A stretch of 64,000 bases of DNA, from positions 592,183 to 656,182 of the forward strand of contig NMRA01000135.1 in assembly GCA_002633005.1 (NCBI GenBank), read 5' to 3'. A program made the translations under genes and the position numbers. The notes under the pieces were generated by a model. It was not told the origin of the DNA. It saw only the letters and a program-made list of their open reading frames with translations, and made no database searches. Of the stretch, positions 48,976 to 61,600 are shown in pieces (within the stretch, counting starts at the first letter, position 1; each line of letters begins with the position of its first letter). This stretch comes from Phoronis australis (lineage: Eukaryota > Phoronida > Phoronidae).

Positions 48976-50886
48976 TTTAAAATTAAATTGAACTTCAAAA
49001 TTGAGAGTGAAGCCATTTTTTTTTTGTTTCGTGCAAATATGTTCATTTTCATTTTCTTGCATCGTGGTAGTAAAGCTGCTTAATTTATCAAAATTTTGAT
49101 TTTTCTTTAAACCATAGTGAAGTCGAGGTGACATTGCTTTAAGTAACTTTTAAAATTTGGAATTGACATTTTCAGGTACAGTAATCGTAAGCTCAACAAT
49201 TTCCATTAGGACGTTCTTCATTACTATGTAAAATTGATTTTAAATTAAAATTTTAGGGCTCTGTTGAATTTTATATTATTAAAAATGTAAACTTTCTTTT
49301 TGTAATTTCGTATTTATATATAATTTTGATTACAGAAATATACGTACTTACCAAAAAAGAATGATTCAAAAAATTATAATGGATGTCAAAATAAACTTTT
49401 AAAGTTTTTTGAAATGTGTTAAGTTTGACATTTTTGTGCTTTTTGCATTTCTCTATTCATTAAAATTAAATTCATTTTTTGCAATTCTCTTTAAAAAGTG
49501 TTCAAACTTTAATGTTTTTTTTGATAATCATTAGCAATCGCTAACATTTTCTAGCATTTTGAATGACATTATTAATTCAGATTTCAAAATATCCTTCATA
49601 TTTGTTTTGGAGTCCATGATACTGTGGATTCCATGTTATGTAATATGGAAAGTACTTGGTTTTGCTAAAGAGTCCTATTTTTAGAGCCTCTGAGATTTTA
49701 AATAAGTCCAGAAACATTCAACGAATTTCAAAAATTCAAAAAGTAATGTATATGGCAAATCAAAATCTATCATTTGAGACATGTTTCTCATGAAATTCTT
49801 CTAATTTTACTCATTGGAGATGCTTTATTGGTCTCATCCAGAAGTCACGTGTCACAAAACTCTTCTCTCTTTTACGGATCAAGCTGGCAACATGGCTCCT
49901 AACTGCCCATGACGAGTGTTGACATCCCATCTGACAGTGGGTTGAACTGCAGTGTAGAAAAATTCACTTGTACCGAGATTCAAACCCGGTGTCTCTGGTA
50001 TGTGAGTTCAAACTGTTCAGCTAAGAGGCAAAGTCTCTTGGCAAACGATTTGGAGAGATTTTACTTGACTGACTGTATTCACACTCGCCAGGCATAACAG
50101 TCATGGGAGGTTTTCAGTCTCGTCACTGCGTGATGTGCTCGATTGGGGTTATTTATTGGTCAAATATTTTGCAGTCAACGTATGTAGCCAATCAAAGAAT
50201 CACTGGATAGCTAATGATTGAAGCGCGTTACGCGGTGATAAGATTGAGAACTATGTGGGACTTGCGGCAGATTTCATTCACAGTGTGTGGAGTTTGCATT
50301 CATACCCGTCTGTTGTTTATTCGTCAAAGCAGGACTTTTGGAATGTTGCCAGTAAACACCAGTTTTGTGTACTGTTGCCTAGGCTACAAACCTGGTCGCC
50401 TCATTTTGGACATTAAGATTCAAGCGTGTGGATGAACTTTGTAGTTACTCTCAGGAATTTTCTCTTTGGAGAACGTTGCTGCTAGTTGTGTCATTCGGTG
50501 TGTTCGTAATCTTTGTTCTCAAGCTTTATGATCTCTAGTCTGCCCTTGAATTTATTTGCATTTTCCATAATCAATATTCGATTGTATTTCGGGTCATCGA
50601 GGATTCAAGTTCAAACAAAACGATTGCCTGAGTTGGTGCTTTTCCATTTTTTAAAAGCTCACTCCATTTCGATTAATGGTCAGAATTTCAACTTGTTGTT
50701 GTTGACGATAGCTTTGTAGTACCATTTATGTTAATAATAAAATAGATTCTAGATATTTTCTGTTGAGAAAGTTAATTTAATAATATTATTATTCCATTAT
50801 ATCGTGTTTTAAATTCAAGAAGTTTGAGAAAGCATGTCTTAGTATTCCGTGCCTGGACTCGTTCTTCTATTGTTATCTTTACAGGC

Positions 50887-52410
50887 ATGGCATCAACAGA
50901 GGTTGGCTCTGTGCCAGTGTCTGAGAAAGCACAGTTTAGCTGCACACTTTGTGACAAAAAGTTCAACTACAAGAACGGACTTAAGAGACACGTGCGGCTG
51001 ACACATGTCGGGGAGAAGCCGTTTGAGTGCAACATATGCAATCGTAGGTTCGGTTACAAACACATTTTGCTTGAACACCAGAATCTCCACTTTGGGAACA
51101 AGCCGTATGCGTGTAATTTGTGCGACAAGCGTTTCGCCGCTCGCTCCAACCTGGTTCAACACCGCGTAGTGCATAAGAAGCCTCTTAGCTGTTACTTGTG
51201 TGGCAAGAGGTTTGACAAAGAAGACCAGCTGAAGAAACACTTGTTTGCGCATCCACAGACGTTCCTCAGTTGTAACTTTTGCACATTCTCTGCAGCTAGT
51301 CAGGGGGACTTGAACAGTCATTTAATGGAGAAGCATCCCCCGCAGGTAATGGACACCCGGGATAAGAGACGGGTGAGTAACGAGACTGCCACGCCAGAGC
51401 ACCATCGTGTGACATCCCCTGGTCTGCGTGTATCAGATACGGCAGCAGCTACCACAGCTCCGTCTGTAGTTACTGTTGCGCATAAAATTGAAGAAATCTG
51501 CAAACAGTTGACTGCCAATGCTGCCCATGAGGCGGCTCTAGCTCCTCAGGTCGACAGTATGGCCTGTGGTATCGTTATCAAAAAGGAAGCCGACTCTGAG
51601 ACATCTCAACCATGCAGTAATCGTAGTCCAATGAACGCGTCTTCTGCTAGTCCTCTCCACGTCCCACTTCCTGAATCTCAACAAAACGGTACTAGTCCTA
51701 GCAGTAGTCCAGCTCGTGCCACTGATCTGCGTATAAACCAGTCGTCAGCACCTAGTAGCACTGTCTATAGTGCATCCCCGTCTGTTTCTAGTGTCACAAC
51801 TATGGCAGCGGCGGTGGCATCAACAGAGAAGACCTCTCTTGGCCTGCCTTCTATTGAGACTTTACTGCAGAGATCTCCCCAGCTGTACAATCGTAACTCT
51901 AGCCTACTGGTGGACACTCACATGCCGCCTCCTAAAGATCCACGTTTTTCTCTTCCATCGCTTGGACTCGGCTCCACCTACATGATGCCAGCGTCCGGTG
52001 ACCCTCATCGCAGCCCTGTCGGTTTCCCAGGGCTCATGCCACTCTCACAGTTCTCCCACACATTGCTACGAATGCCAACGGAGAGCCACGTGGCGTCAAC
52101 CACCGACATAACTAGCTTTTCGCCCAACAGTCTTGGAAGCCCGGGTGCTCAAAGGCCAAAGGAAATGTCCCCTTTACCCTCCAGCTCGGCATATCCTGAA
52201 CTGGAGGAAATATTAAATTATTACGTGTCTCAGGGTCGACTGTTTCGCTGTGAACATTGCCACATCTTGTTCTTTGAACGTAGCATGTATTTTCTACATT
52301 CTTCCCTTCATGGGACCAACAACCCTTGGGAATGCGGTATATGTCACAAGATATGCTCGGACAAGAACGAGTTCACGATTCATTTTGTTAATCAGCAGCA
52401 CACAAATTGA
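50887..52410 (+). CDS. C2H2 zinc-finger transcription factor, Ikaros/hunchback-like C-terminal finger pair
   Basis: A nuclear DNA-binding protein of 507 aa in one uninterrupted coding exon. The start ATG (50,887) lies 2 bp after an acceptor (TTATCTTTACAG), so translation should begin at MASTEVGSV; the frame is open further upstream only through intron sequence. Fingers 1-5 occupy residues 19-150 (Cys19/Cys22/His35/His40, Cys48/51-His64/68, Cys76/79-His92/96, Cys102/105-His118/122, Cys129/132-His145/150). A Ser/Thr/Pro-rich linker (about 155-440) contains a SUMOylation-type IKKE at 231-234. The C-terminal pair is Cys455/458-His471/475 and Cys483/486-His499/505. The second finger's wide His spacing and the YFLHSSLHG string resemble the Ikaros/hunchback dimerisation fingers. 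The N-terminal fingers do not clearly match Ikaros, so the exact orthologue is unsettled. Confidence 0.9.
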   Translation: MASTEVGSVPVSEKAQFSCTLCDKKFNYKNGLKRHVRLTHVGEKPFECNICNRRFGYKHILLEHQNLHFGNKPYACNLCDKRFAARSNLVQHRVVHKKPLSCYLCGKRFDKEDQLKKHLFAHPQTFLSCNFCTFSAASQGDLNSHLMEKHPPQVMDTRDKRRVSNETATPEHHRVTSPGLRVSDTAAATTAPSVVTVAHKIEEICKQLTANAAHEAALAPQVDSMACGIVIKKEADSETSQPCSNRSPMNASSASPLHVPLPESQQNGTSPSSSPARATDLRINQSSAPSSTVYSASPSVSSVTTMAAAVASTEKTSLGLPSIETLLQRSPQLYNRNSSLLVDTHMPPPKDPRFSLPSLGLGSTYMMPASGDPHRSPVGFPGLMPLSQFSHTLLRMPTESHVASTTDITSFSPNSLGSPGAQRPKEMSPLPSSSAYPELEEILNYYVSQGRLFRCEHCHILFFERSMYFLHSSLHGTNNPWECGICHKICSDKNEFTIHFVNQQHTN

Positions 52411-55400
52411 ACCGTAATTTGAACTGCACATAGCAAGTTTTACGTCGTGTCATATCTGGATTTTGTATTTTGTTCGATTGGAATTGTTTGACAAGCACAA
52501 CGGTGTTGTCACTGTGGGGTGCCAGGATGACCTTCACTTATTTGCAGTCATTAATCGTCGATTTGGCTTGAAGCAGCATTAAGGTCACGCTTTCTGTCAA
52601 AAAACAAGTTTTGATTTGGGCAATTCACTGTTATGAAATTGGTTTCAGAGTGTTCTTTAGTCAAAATAAGTGTCGTTTCTGGGCTTGGAAACAAGTGATA
52701 ATTCTTTCTGATCAAACTCATAAATTTTAGGTTAAATTGTGATCTGAATATTATGAGCTTTTTCTGAACAAACAAAGAACTGTCAGTTCTTCCGGTGCCC
52801 AGGGGTCACTTGTACTCTTAGCAAGGAACAATATAAGATTGATTTTGTGATATCAAATCTCAGCTTGTTTTTGTGACATAAGTCACAGGTTTAATGCCAC
52901 TTTAAGTCAATGGGACCAACAGTCCCTGGGGATCAATCCGAAATGGCTGTCAGTTTAGTTGACCATTATAGTGTTGCTATACTTTCACTGTGGCAAAATA
53001 TTTTGGAGCTTTCTTTGTCTAGGATTTTGAAAAATACCTTTCATAGAGTATGTGTGTAAGTAAGACATTTCTATGGCAGTTCACTGTGACAAAATATTTT
53101 TGAGCTTCCTGTCTCTAGGATTTTTGAAAATAGCTCGTGTATAAGAAAGGGGTTTCAGTGGCAGTTCACATGAACTGACTTTTTAAGTCTGACTGTGTGG
53201 AGGCAATAGCTGTGAAAGTCTTTTCTCAGAGACATCGGTGTATGAGAGGTATGTTTTAGACAGAAGATAGTTCCTATTATACTCTTTCTCAGTGCTGTGA
53301 GGAATAGCAGTGCCAAAGAAGGGTGAATCTGGCTTTTCATTGGCTTATAAACCAAAGTAAAATTTGGTCATTCCCTATTGGTTGAAAATTGAGAAATACT
53401 TCTGTGGCTTGTGCAACAACACCAAGTTCATGGTCTGTGTCTCAATCAAGGTGGTGAGATGCCAAGAATAACGGGCCCGTTCACTTTTGTTTTGTTTTCC
53501 CCAGTCACTGCCATAGATTTTCATGCATGCGCTCTGATGCCCACACATGCAATATTCTGTGTGTCATGCATCATCTGTGAATGTTGCTTCTCCAGAGTTG
53601 GCGCTGTGAAAGAGTGTAAACTTGTATTTTTAGGTATGTTTTGACTCAATACGTTGCCAGTCTGAGCAAATCTTGTTATAGCTTTACTAGTCCGAGAGTA
53701 GATTATCGGTGGTTTTTGCTGGACCTCCTTGTCGGTAGTGTTCGATTGCTTGCCATACACTCTGAAGTAAGAATAGTAAACACATTGATGTCAGTTCGTT
53801 ATTTCAGGCTAGGGTTTGTTTCGGTGATGTGCAATGATCCATGTTCGCTGACATAAATTTCACTGAAACAGGCACAAGCTGCAAGTGATTCCTCGCATCA
53901 GACATGGTTTAGAGTAGTCCTCTGACATTATTCCTTGCTGTTATTTGTTGGATGTTGTTTTACCTGGTCAGGTGATGAACTTTCACTCATCTCTCTCTGT
54001 CAGATCTGTTCGGTGAATTACGTGAATGTGTGGATTTATTTAAACACTTTAGATTTTTTATCACCATTTAGGTTTCTTCTTGCAATTCTTTGTATTTATT
54101 GTAAGTTTTAGTTGCCATTTCATGATTGTTATGGAGGTAATTATTCCAAGTTGTGGTAGTGCAATATGTGCTTTTGTCAATTTCTGTGCAATTTCCAAAA
54201 TGTTGCTATTAGTAATGTTTCGAGGCTAATCTCCGTTCTGAAACATGTGTAAATGATCTTGGAAGTGTGCGTAATTATGATACAACACTTAGTAAAATGT
54301 TAGTTTCCAGAAGTTAGTAAGACCCACTGCTCTAGTTCCGTGCCAATCTTACGAGTTATTGTTTTTACTAAACTGATTTGTTTGAGCTGGCCGTGCTGTT
54401 TGACTAAATAACGAAACCTAGTTGGTATTCAGCGCAACCAGCATATCAAAAATTTTGACTAGTATTTGTTAGGTATTTTAAAGACCCGTGCACATGCTAA
54501 TTAGGTCAAACCAAAATCCCCAAATTTCAAGCTGGAATAAATTCAGGTAGCTTTTGTCAATCATCCTGTTGATGCTATCAATGAACTTTGACCTTTTTCA
54601 GATTTAATAAGTAATGCTAACTAAAGAAAACAAATACAAAAGGTTCCATCTCACTACATGAACTTAACGATTTTCATTTCAATGATGGTGTGGCATGGAA
54701 CTTTAAGCTGCATCATAATTGACCCCACGAGTGTGACCTCTGTTGTGTTTCGATTAAACTAGGCTGTGTTCATGGCCAGTGTTAAGCTAGAGTATAGGTA
54801 GATTACTGAGCAATGCTTCAGCTGAAACCTTTGTAGAAAACCTTGTAAATGGATAACGTACAGTGTGTTTAGGTTATATAGGAATAACAGGGATAAAAGA
54901 ACAACTGTAGACATGTCTTGAACACTGAGTGTTCTGCAGGATGCAGGCTTCGTCAGTGATGACAGGTAAAGTGCTACAGAGTGGGGGACAAATGGACTAG
55001 ATATAACGATATGTATTGTTGCAATCTGTAGCAGTGTATTGTGCAGTGTTGGTGAGGAATGCTCCACTTGAAATGTTATGTTTGTCTGCACCTCCAATGT
55101 TCACGTTTTTAACTATATTATAGTTTAATCTGTAAGGACATAACTGTTTACATCTCTCTCACTATATTACTTAGTACACAGCATTTTCATGCCTTTGAGT
55201 GCAAGAGATACATGTTTACTGTAAGAGTTAATAATCTCTAGTTAAAACCCATTTGGTGCCATGATCTCTGAAGACCATTGTTCTGGTTCATGTTTTGGAG
55301 TGGAACCCATAGCTTTGATATTTGAATTCTGCACGTTGACATTACCATAGACATAATAGTCCATTGATTGATTGAAGGATTCACTGTTGCTAACTTGGTT

Positions 55401-58400
55401 TTTTCTAGTTTCATCTTTCCGGTTTTGGATTGACCTAATCAGTGCAGCACGGGTCTTTAATAAGTACTTTAAGGCTCTATTGATTTTCTTTCACCTGGCT
55501 AACAAATGAATTGTTGCGTACTAAGCGTCTACTCAATAATGGCCAATAACTATGTCAAGTTGATGTAAAACAATTGCTTGATGACCCAGGCTTGTCCACG
55601 ATACTGAAATGCCTGTAACAGATGAGTATAGCAGTGTTAATGAGTTATGGAACAGTTTAAAGTGCTATGCATTTGATTACTGTTGGCAATGGACATTTAA
55701 GTGTGCCCTGTCACTTACTCCAGCTGACTCCGGTTAACAAGACATTAAGAGATTAAAATTTGCCACGTGCTAATTTTTTCAAACTTCGAAGTTCCTTGTT
55801 CAAAGCATCTATTTGAACCTGGTTTCCGTAAGAAACTTTTGAGTAACTCGTTATTGCTGGAGACCAGAGTAGAGTTCTATAACTGTCTTGCAACAAGAAA
55901 AAATAGCCAAAATCACACGATTTCATTGAAAATTCATGGCATTATCTTTGTGAATCTCGTGAGGACCTGCTTTTTTGGCTAAACACAATTACTGAACTTT
56001 GCTCAAGATCGAGAAGTTGACTTCAAACGACAGGTCATTTATTGCATGGAGTATAGCCTGAAACAGTTATGAACTGTCAGTCCTTTTTGAGCTCACAAAC
56101 TCTTGTCTGAGTAAAGGACAAGATGAGACCTGTTTTGTTGTAAATTGTCAAACGTTGACTTTTTGACCAAATGTGGATTAATACCTGCTTCAAATAGTGT
56201 AGAATCAGTTATGCCACTAGACAACACATCTGGTGAAACAGGACTTGTACGGAGAGTGTGAACATGTTGCCAATGTCAACACTCTCTGGTCTGAATCGAG
56301 AACGTAGCAGATTCTTTAATATGGTGGTACAGTAAAGTCTCGCCAATTTCAGACAAAGTAATGGCCATGTTGGACCTTTTTTCATTGTTCAAAGACTTGA
56401 TATTGCGAGTGCTCACACATTTTTCAACATATTGTCTGGTACTCATCTTGATCATTGAAAAACGTCCTGTTAGCATGATGTAGACTACAAGAGAAATAAG
56501 AGAATTTCACTTGTCTCCCATGCTGTGTCCTAAATTGGCAAGATTTCATATTATTGCCCTCCGACCTTTGACCTAAACATGAGAAATTGTAACATAAAGA
56601 TTAATTTTGGGTCTTCTGTTTGTCAGGGCTTGGAATTTTCCTCTTTTAAGAGATTTCTTCTTTTTTGGTTTCCATTTCCTCTTATTTAATTTTCAGTTTT
56701 CTCTTTGCGTCTTTTTATCATTATTTTGACTTTATTTATGCAAAAAAACTTTATTTCTCTTTTACTACACGAAAAATATTTTTTCACTAACTCAAACCTA
56801 TGTATTTGTGGAACAATACATCACCTGGAAAATTTTCCTCATTTTTGTCATTGGTCATCCTAAGCTCCGGTTTGTCTTAAATTTGTCCAACAGATTTTGC
56901 TCATATTTCTGCAATGCCTTCTGCTGTCGAAAACAAAAACAAAAAAATATAGTGGTGTGGTCAGTTATTTTCATCAACCAATTGCTTAGTCTCAAGAGAT
57001 GAATTTTATCTTTTTATTGACAAACAGATAATCAAGTTCCACGATGTGATTGGTTTTTAATTTGTAATTTTAGAAAAGTGCTGTTGGAGTTTTAATCTTA
57101 GTGCATTTCAATAATTATTAACCTGTCAAGTTACATTGTTTTAAACTGAATTCCAAGTGCATTACCTGAAACTACGTCATTTCACTCTAGTCATCGGGGG
57201 TTAGTAGCATAACATTTATGCTTTTTGTGTTGTTTTCATAATTATAATTTATATAATGAAGAGCTCTATATGTAAAATTTGAGAACAAACATTTGTCATT
57301 GATACATGTCACATTTAGAAATAGAATAAAATTAATGGAAAATTTAATATAATGTGATTCTTTGTAGTTGAACATAGACTGTTATCATGTTGTGCTGGAA
57401 CGTATAGACATTATTATTATTATTATAATGAATGCCGAAACTGCCCTTGTTCCAAATTCCAGGATGAAGAAAATTCCATTTTTGTGGGAGTTTCCAAGTC
57501 CCAAATTCTAGAGATAGTCCAAATTGCAGAAGATTCATCATGCTCTTTAAATGCAAGTGCAATCTTGCAATAATGTGATTTTGCAAAACCGTACCATACA
57601 CACTAGTAGTCTTATTGAATGTACTTTCATGGAACAAAGTGATCCATAATTCACAAGGTGAAAGTCGTGACCTTGACGACTCACGTGACACGGGCATTTT
57701 TTTCAAAAGAGAATTTCACTATGGCACAAAATAGTTATAAACTAGAAAGGATACAAAAACATTAATTACTGTTCATTGGACCATGGCAGTATTTCTCACA
57801 CCTGCCAACCACAAAGTTGCATATTCAGTTTATATCACACTCTCCAATTACTGTGAAAATACACTTAATTTATTTTGTGTGAAATCAGTGGAGAAAAATC
57901 ATAGTTACCAATGGTTACTGAAAACATCACATGGGTAACTTCTGGAAAGTAAAAAACAAAATTCTATTGAAGAAGTTCCATTTATTGTCAAGATTCAATA
58001 TAAAAGTGCTCTGTGAGACGAAACAAAACACTAAGATATTCAAAAATAAAATCATCTGGAAATAAAAAACGAATGAGATGGAGTTCGTCAAAATCAAATA
58101 TAAATATTTTTTATGCTCTTGCAACACTGATCATTGGTTAACCAAGTCACAAATACAATTCCTTCCCAATAGGCAAGATAGAAAAAACACTTGCACAATG
58201 GGAACCAAGTCAATACTGATATAACAAGATAAAGGGGAGTACTTCCCTCACCGTGGTCACCGTGAGCCAGATAAATCCTACTTGGGCCAAAAAAGCATAT
58301 TTGGTTCCGGTCTTTTTTTGACAACCGAGTTGGTGCGATATTTTTCAGTGTTCAGTTTTTCAAAAAAAAATTCACCAGAGGAGCAAAACTGACATAGGAT

Positions 58401-58686
58401 TTTTGTTTTTATGCAACACTTTGTAAATGTTGGCCTTTCAAACCTTTCTTACCATTGGTTACATGCCTCTGTGCAACTTCTCACAGATAAACACGAGACC
58501 TTGGTTGACATTGATGTGGAGAAGTAGTTTTTCGGGGGTTTTTTTGGTCGGTGAACGCAGGTCTCAAATGAGTCGTGGTAGAGACCAGAGCCAACTATGC
58601 TTATTTTGGCCTTAACACCCTTATGAACAGTCCAGGTATATCTTGAGGCTATCATGTGCCACACCAACCTCTGAACACACCCGGAC
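52411..58686. other. Zinc-finger gene 3' UTR and intergenic region
   Basis: No second gene is supported. A long 3' UTR for the zinc-finger gene is likely, but its end is unclear; an AATAAA occurs near 57,326. Around 53,330-53,610 the sequence recalls the repeat at 4,260-4,530. The open frames here (up to 120 codons, for example 57,344-57,706 minus) lack domains and splice context. Confidence 0.45.
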
Positions 58687-61600
58687 CTACTGACAGAGTG
58701 AGTGAAGATTGCTACGCAGAGCATTAGATGTGTTCAACAGTCGCTGGTTCGTGATATGTCGTAAGCTCCTTCGTACATTAGCTTGGTACCGACCCTGCAG
58801 TTTCATCTTGCTACTGTGAGCCATCTCTTCAGCCTCCTCAAGTGTCTGCCAAGGAATAAGAGACACATTACATGCCGCTACAGTAATGACGTCACATTTA
58901 AACATGCTGAATTTTTGTTTTTTTGCCACTTTTGACTGCTTTGGAATTGCTTGGAATCGAAGAAGTCTTCGCAAAGTTTTGATTTTTTAACATTCTATTT
59001 TCAATCAAAAAATAACCTTTGACAAAATTAAGCGGTCTTACTACCAAAGCTTTCTAGGGAAACCAAACTAGAATTTTCCATGACAATTGCTAGAGACTGC
59101 AAGGACATGAGTCTTAGGGATTTTTTGCACTGGGACTCCAGATCATTATTGGTTTTGATTATTACACACAAAAAATTAGTTTTACTTATATTTTAATTAT
59201 AACTATCTTATTCGTCAAACACAGATCCAGTAACTTAAACAACTGCTGCACATATATATTTACACAAGAAGTTTGCAAAAAAGACTAAATGAGAACATTT
59301 TATTTTAACATTAGGTTGGAAAGAGTTGACTAAATATTCTGGAAAAAGCAAGGCATTTAATATAACTAACAAAAAACAGTCTGACAATTAATTAGAACAC
59401 ATGATTAACTAGCGATGTACAGTTAAAAATTGTTGAAATGATAATCGATATAATATTGATATATTTAACAGTATTTTTATGCAAATATCTACTAGTGTGT
59501 GTGTGTGTGTGTGTGTGCGTGTGTGCGTGTGTGTGTGTGACATCTGCTCCATGTCGTTTTCAAAGTGAAGTTCACTATCAAAAACTGAGAGCCAAACTCA
59601 TATTTCAGACATTCAAAATCAGAAATCCGAACCACATTTTGACTTTGGAACAACTTCGAACCAATTCCATAATGGTAAATGCTCTAACGCGAAAGTTTTT
59701 TTTTTTGCCGGAAGGTAGCTTTATTGCCACTCTAGACTAATACTACGTAGTTAGCTCGGCTGCAAAAAAGGTACTATTTTGAGTGGGGAGTGAGGCTGAA
59801 CCCCAGCTTTAATCCCACATGCCAGAACTTGAATGTGATTGCACAGTACAGGGCTACCGAAGATAACGTGGGGGGAAAGCAATAGCCTTCCCAGCAAGTC
59901 TCTTATTTCTGTTGGTGAATACAGTGTCTTACTCACCGTGGGTTGCTTCGACTTTTGCCTTCCCGATGCTTGCCTGAGGTCAACCACAGTGGCTGTAGGC
60001 ATCTGAGCAGGCCTAGCATTCTCCCAGCCAGCGAGGCAGTGCTGACATATAAAACATAGCAATTACTTCAACAATAAATAGGGATTCAGTATACAGTACT
60101 GACAATCTTCAAGATGTTTAAAAGAATACCAAACCCAGTTTTGTCCTTTTAACAGAAATAAAAAATTACATTCTTATCCAATTCCTTGAATGCGCTGTAA
60201 CCCTCAAAATTTTGAGGATATTTGAGAACTCCTTTCGAAGCCTGCAAAACGGGAAAGTGTGACCCATTGCTTTTAGGGAATTGCAAGGCAACTGTAGAGA
60301 AGTATCACCATCCAAGAACCATAATATCCAATCTGTGACATAAGGAGTATGAGTTTTAGTTGATTCCTGCTTTTGTCTTTCAAAATAGGGAGTATAGAAT
60401 TCTTGGGGACAAGCAATCAGATAGGTAATTTGCATCTTAGGTGGTACTTTAGATAATTTCAGGATGACTTTATTTTGCGGGTCTCAAGAATCATTCATGA
60501 AAAAGATTCCCTTATCTACGTATCAATTCATACATTTTAAAACTTAAAGCCCTTGAATTTTGTACGATGGTTGCTTAGCTATATGCTGCAGTCACACCAT
60601 GCTTTCAATTGTAGTGCGTTCAAGTGACAAACACTTTTATTATATTGTTTGCACATCACCAGGTGCTCTGTGACGTCACCAACAACCATCCCACGATGCA
60701 TATGAAAAATGACAGCAATGCAGTAGATGAAATCCCCCGAATTCAAACAAAGGTTAAAATTTGACCAACAAAAATCCATGGCTAAAAGTGCAACATAAAA
60801 TGAAAGAAGTCAACACAATTTAACTTGCTATAAATGATCACAGAAACATTTTGTGTTGTACTACATACAATACAAATGAGGTGGCAAAGTGGACAGAAAT
60901 AAGTCATCACAAACCAGCAGATCCAACNGACTGAGTGATGAGGTTTTAATTATGTGCAGTGCTTGTGACCTAGTTCTGAGTGAAATACCCTCCGACTTCA
61001 AGGGGGTAGACATTCCACAGCTCAGCCAGGCCACTAAGCAATTTATTCCATATGGTGCTCAGGGTCGAATGAGTTAAATAAAAAATTGGTGAAGATTCCA
61101 ATGTTTGTAGCTAAGTAATCAGCATATGAACAATGGAAAAAATGACGATTTTGGCAATAAAAATCATTATTTTTGTGCGAAGTAAGAGGAGAATTACTGT
61201 TGTGTGTTCTGGTCTCCAACTGACTCATACTGAAACAGGCATCTCAGTAACGCCCACATGCATCACCTTTACAGAAGTTTTTTTTTTCAAAAGCTGCACA
61301 AACAAATCTCAAGTAATTTTTAAACAAAATGTTTTAACGACGGTCACCTCTTACATGACTTACTTTGACTCACAGTGCTAGCCAGCCCCACTAATTTTAT
61401 TTTTTTAGCCATATACAAAAAATGGATGTTGGTTTAGTTAGCTAACACAGCGAACAGAGATCTCTACAAAAACAAATGCTAACTAAAGGTAACAGAAAAC
61501 CTTAAAAATATGCAAAATTACTAATTGAAAATCTATGAATACACTCTGACCTATGCTATTTGACTTAAGCATTGTACAAAGACCACCACCTGACAAAAAT

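Larger units (their letters stand above)
45900..50820. other. Divergent intergenic region between DISP3 and the zinc-finger gene
   Basis: No coding exon is supported. It contains the possible DISP3 5' UTR exon near 46.9 kb and a long inverted repeat at 48.2-49.0 kb. It presumably also holds promoters for the two divergently transcribed genes. A 5' non-coding exon of the zinc-finger gene is expected here but could not be placed. Confidence 0.4.

Noticed and set aside
50893-51321. 142-codon minus-strand frame
   Set aside because: Antisense shadow of the zinc-finger repeats; its regular Leu/Val pattern mirrors the finger codons.
57344-57706. 120-codon minus-strand frame in the zinc-finger gene's 3' side
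   Set aside because: Runs of Asn from an AAT repeat, no domain, no splice signals of quality.
60889-61077. Plus-strand frame containing an N, with a CSACDLVLSEIPSDF stretch
   Set aside because: Looks somewhat protein-like, but it has no splice partners, no family I recognise and an ambiguous base. Mentioned only as a possible misassembly clue.
61213-61275. Candidate missing MIIP exon reading VMHVGVTEMPVS
   Set aside because: The peptide is tempting, but its acceptor phase does not match the phase-2 end of the preceding exon unless a weak GTCAGG donor is used.
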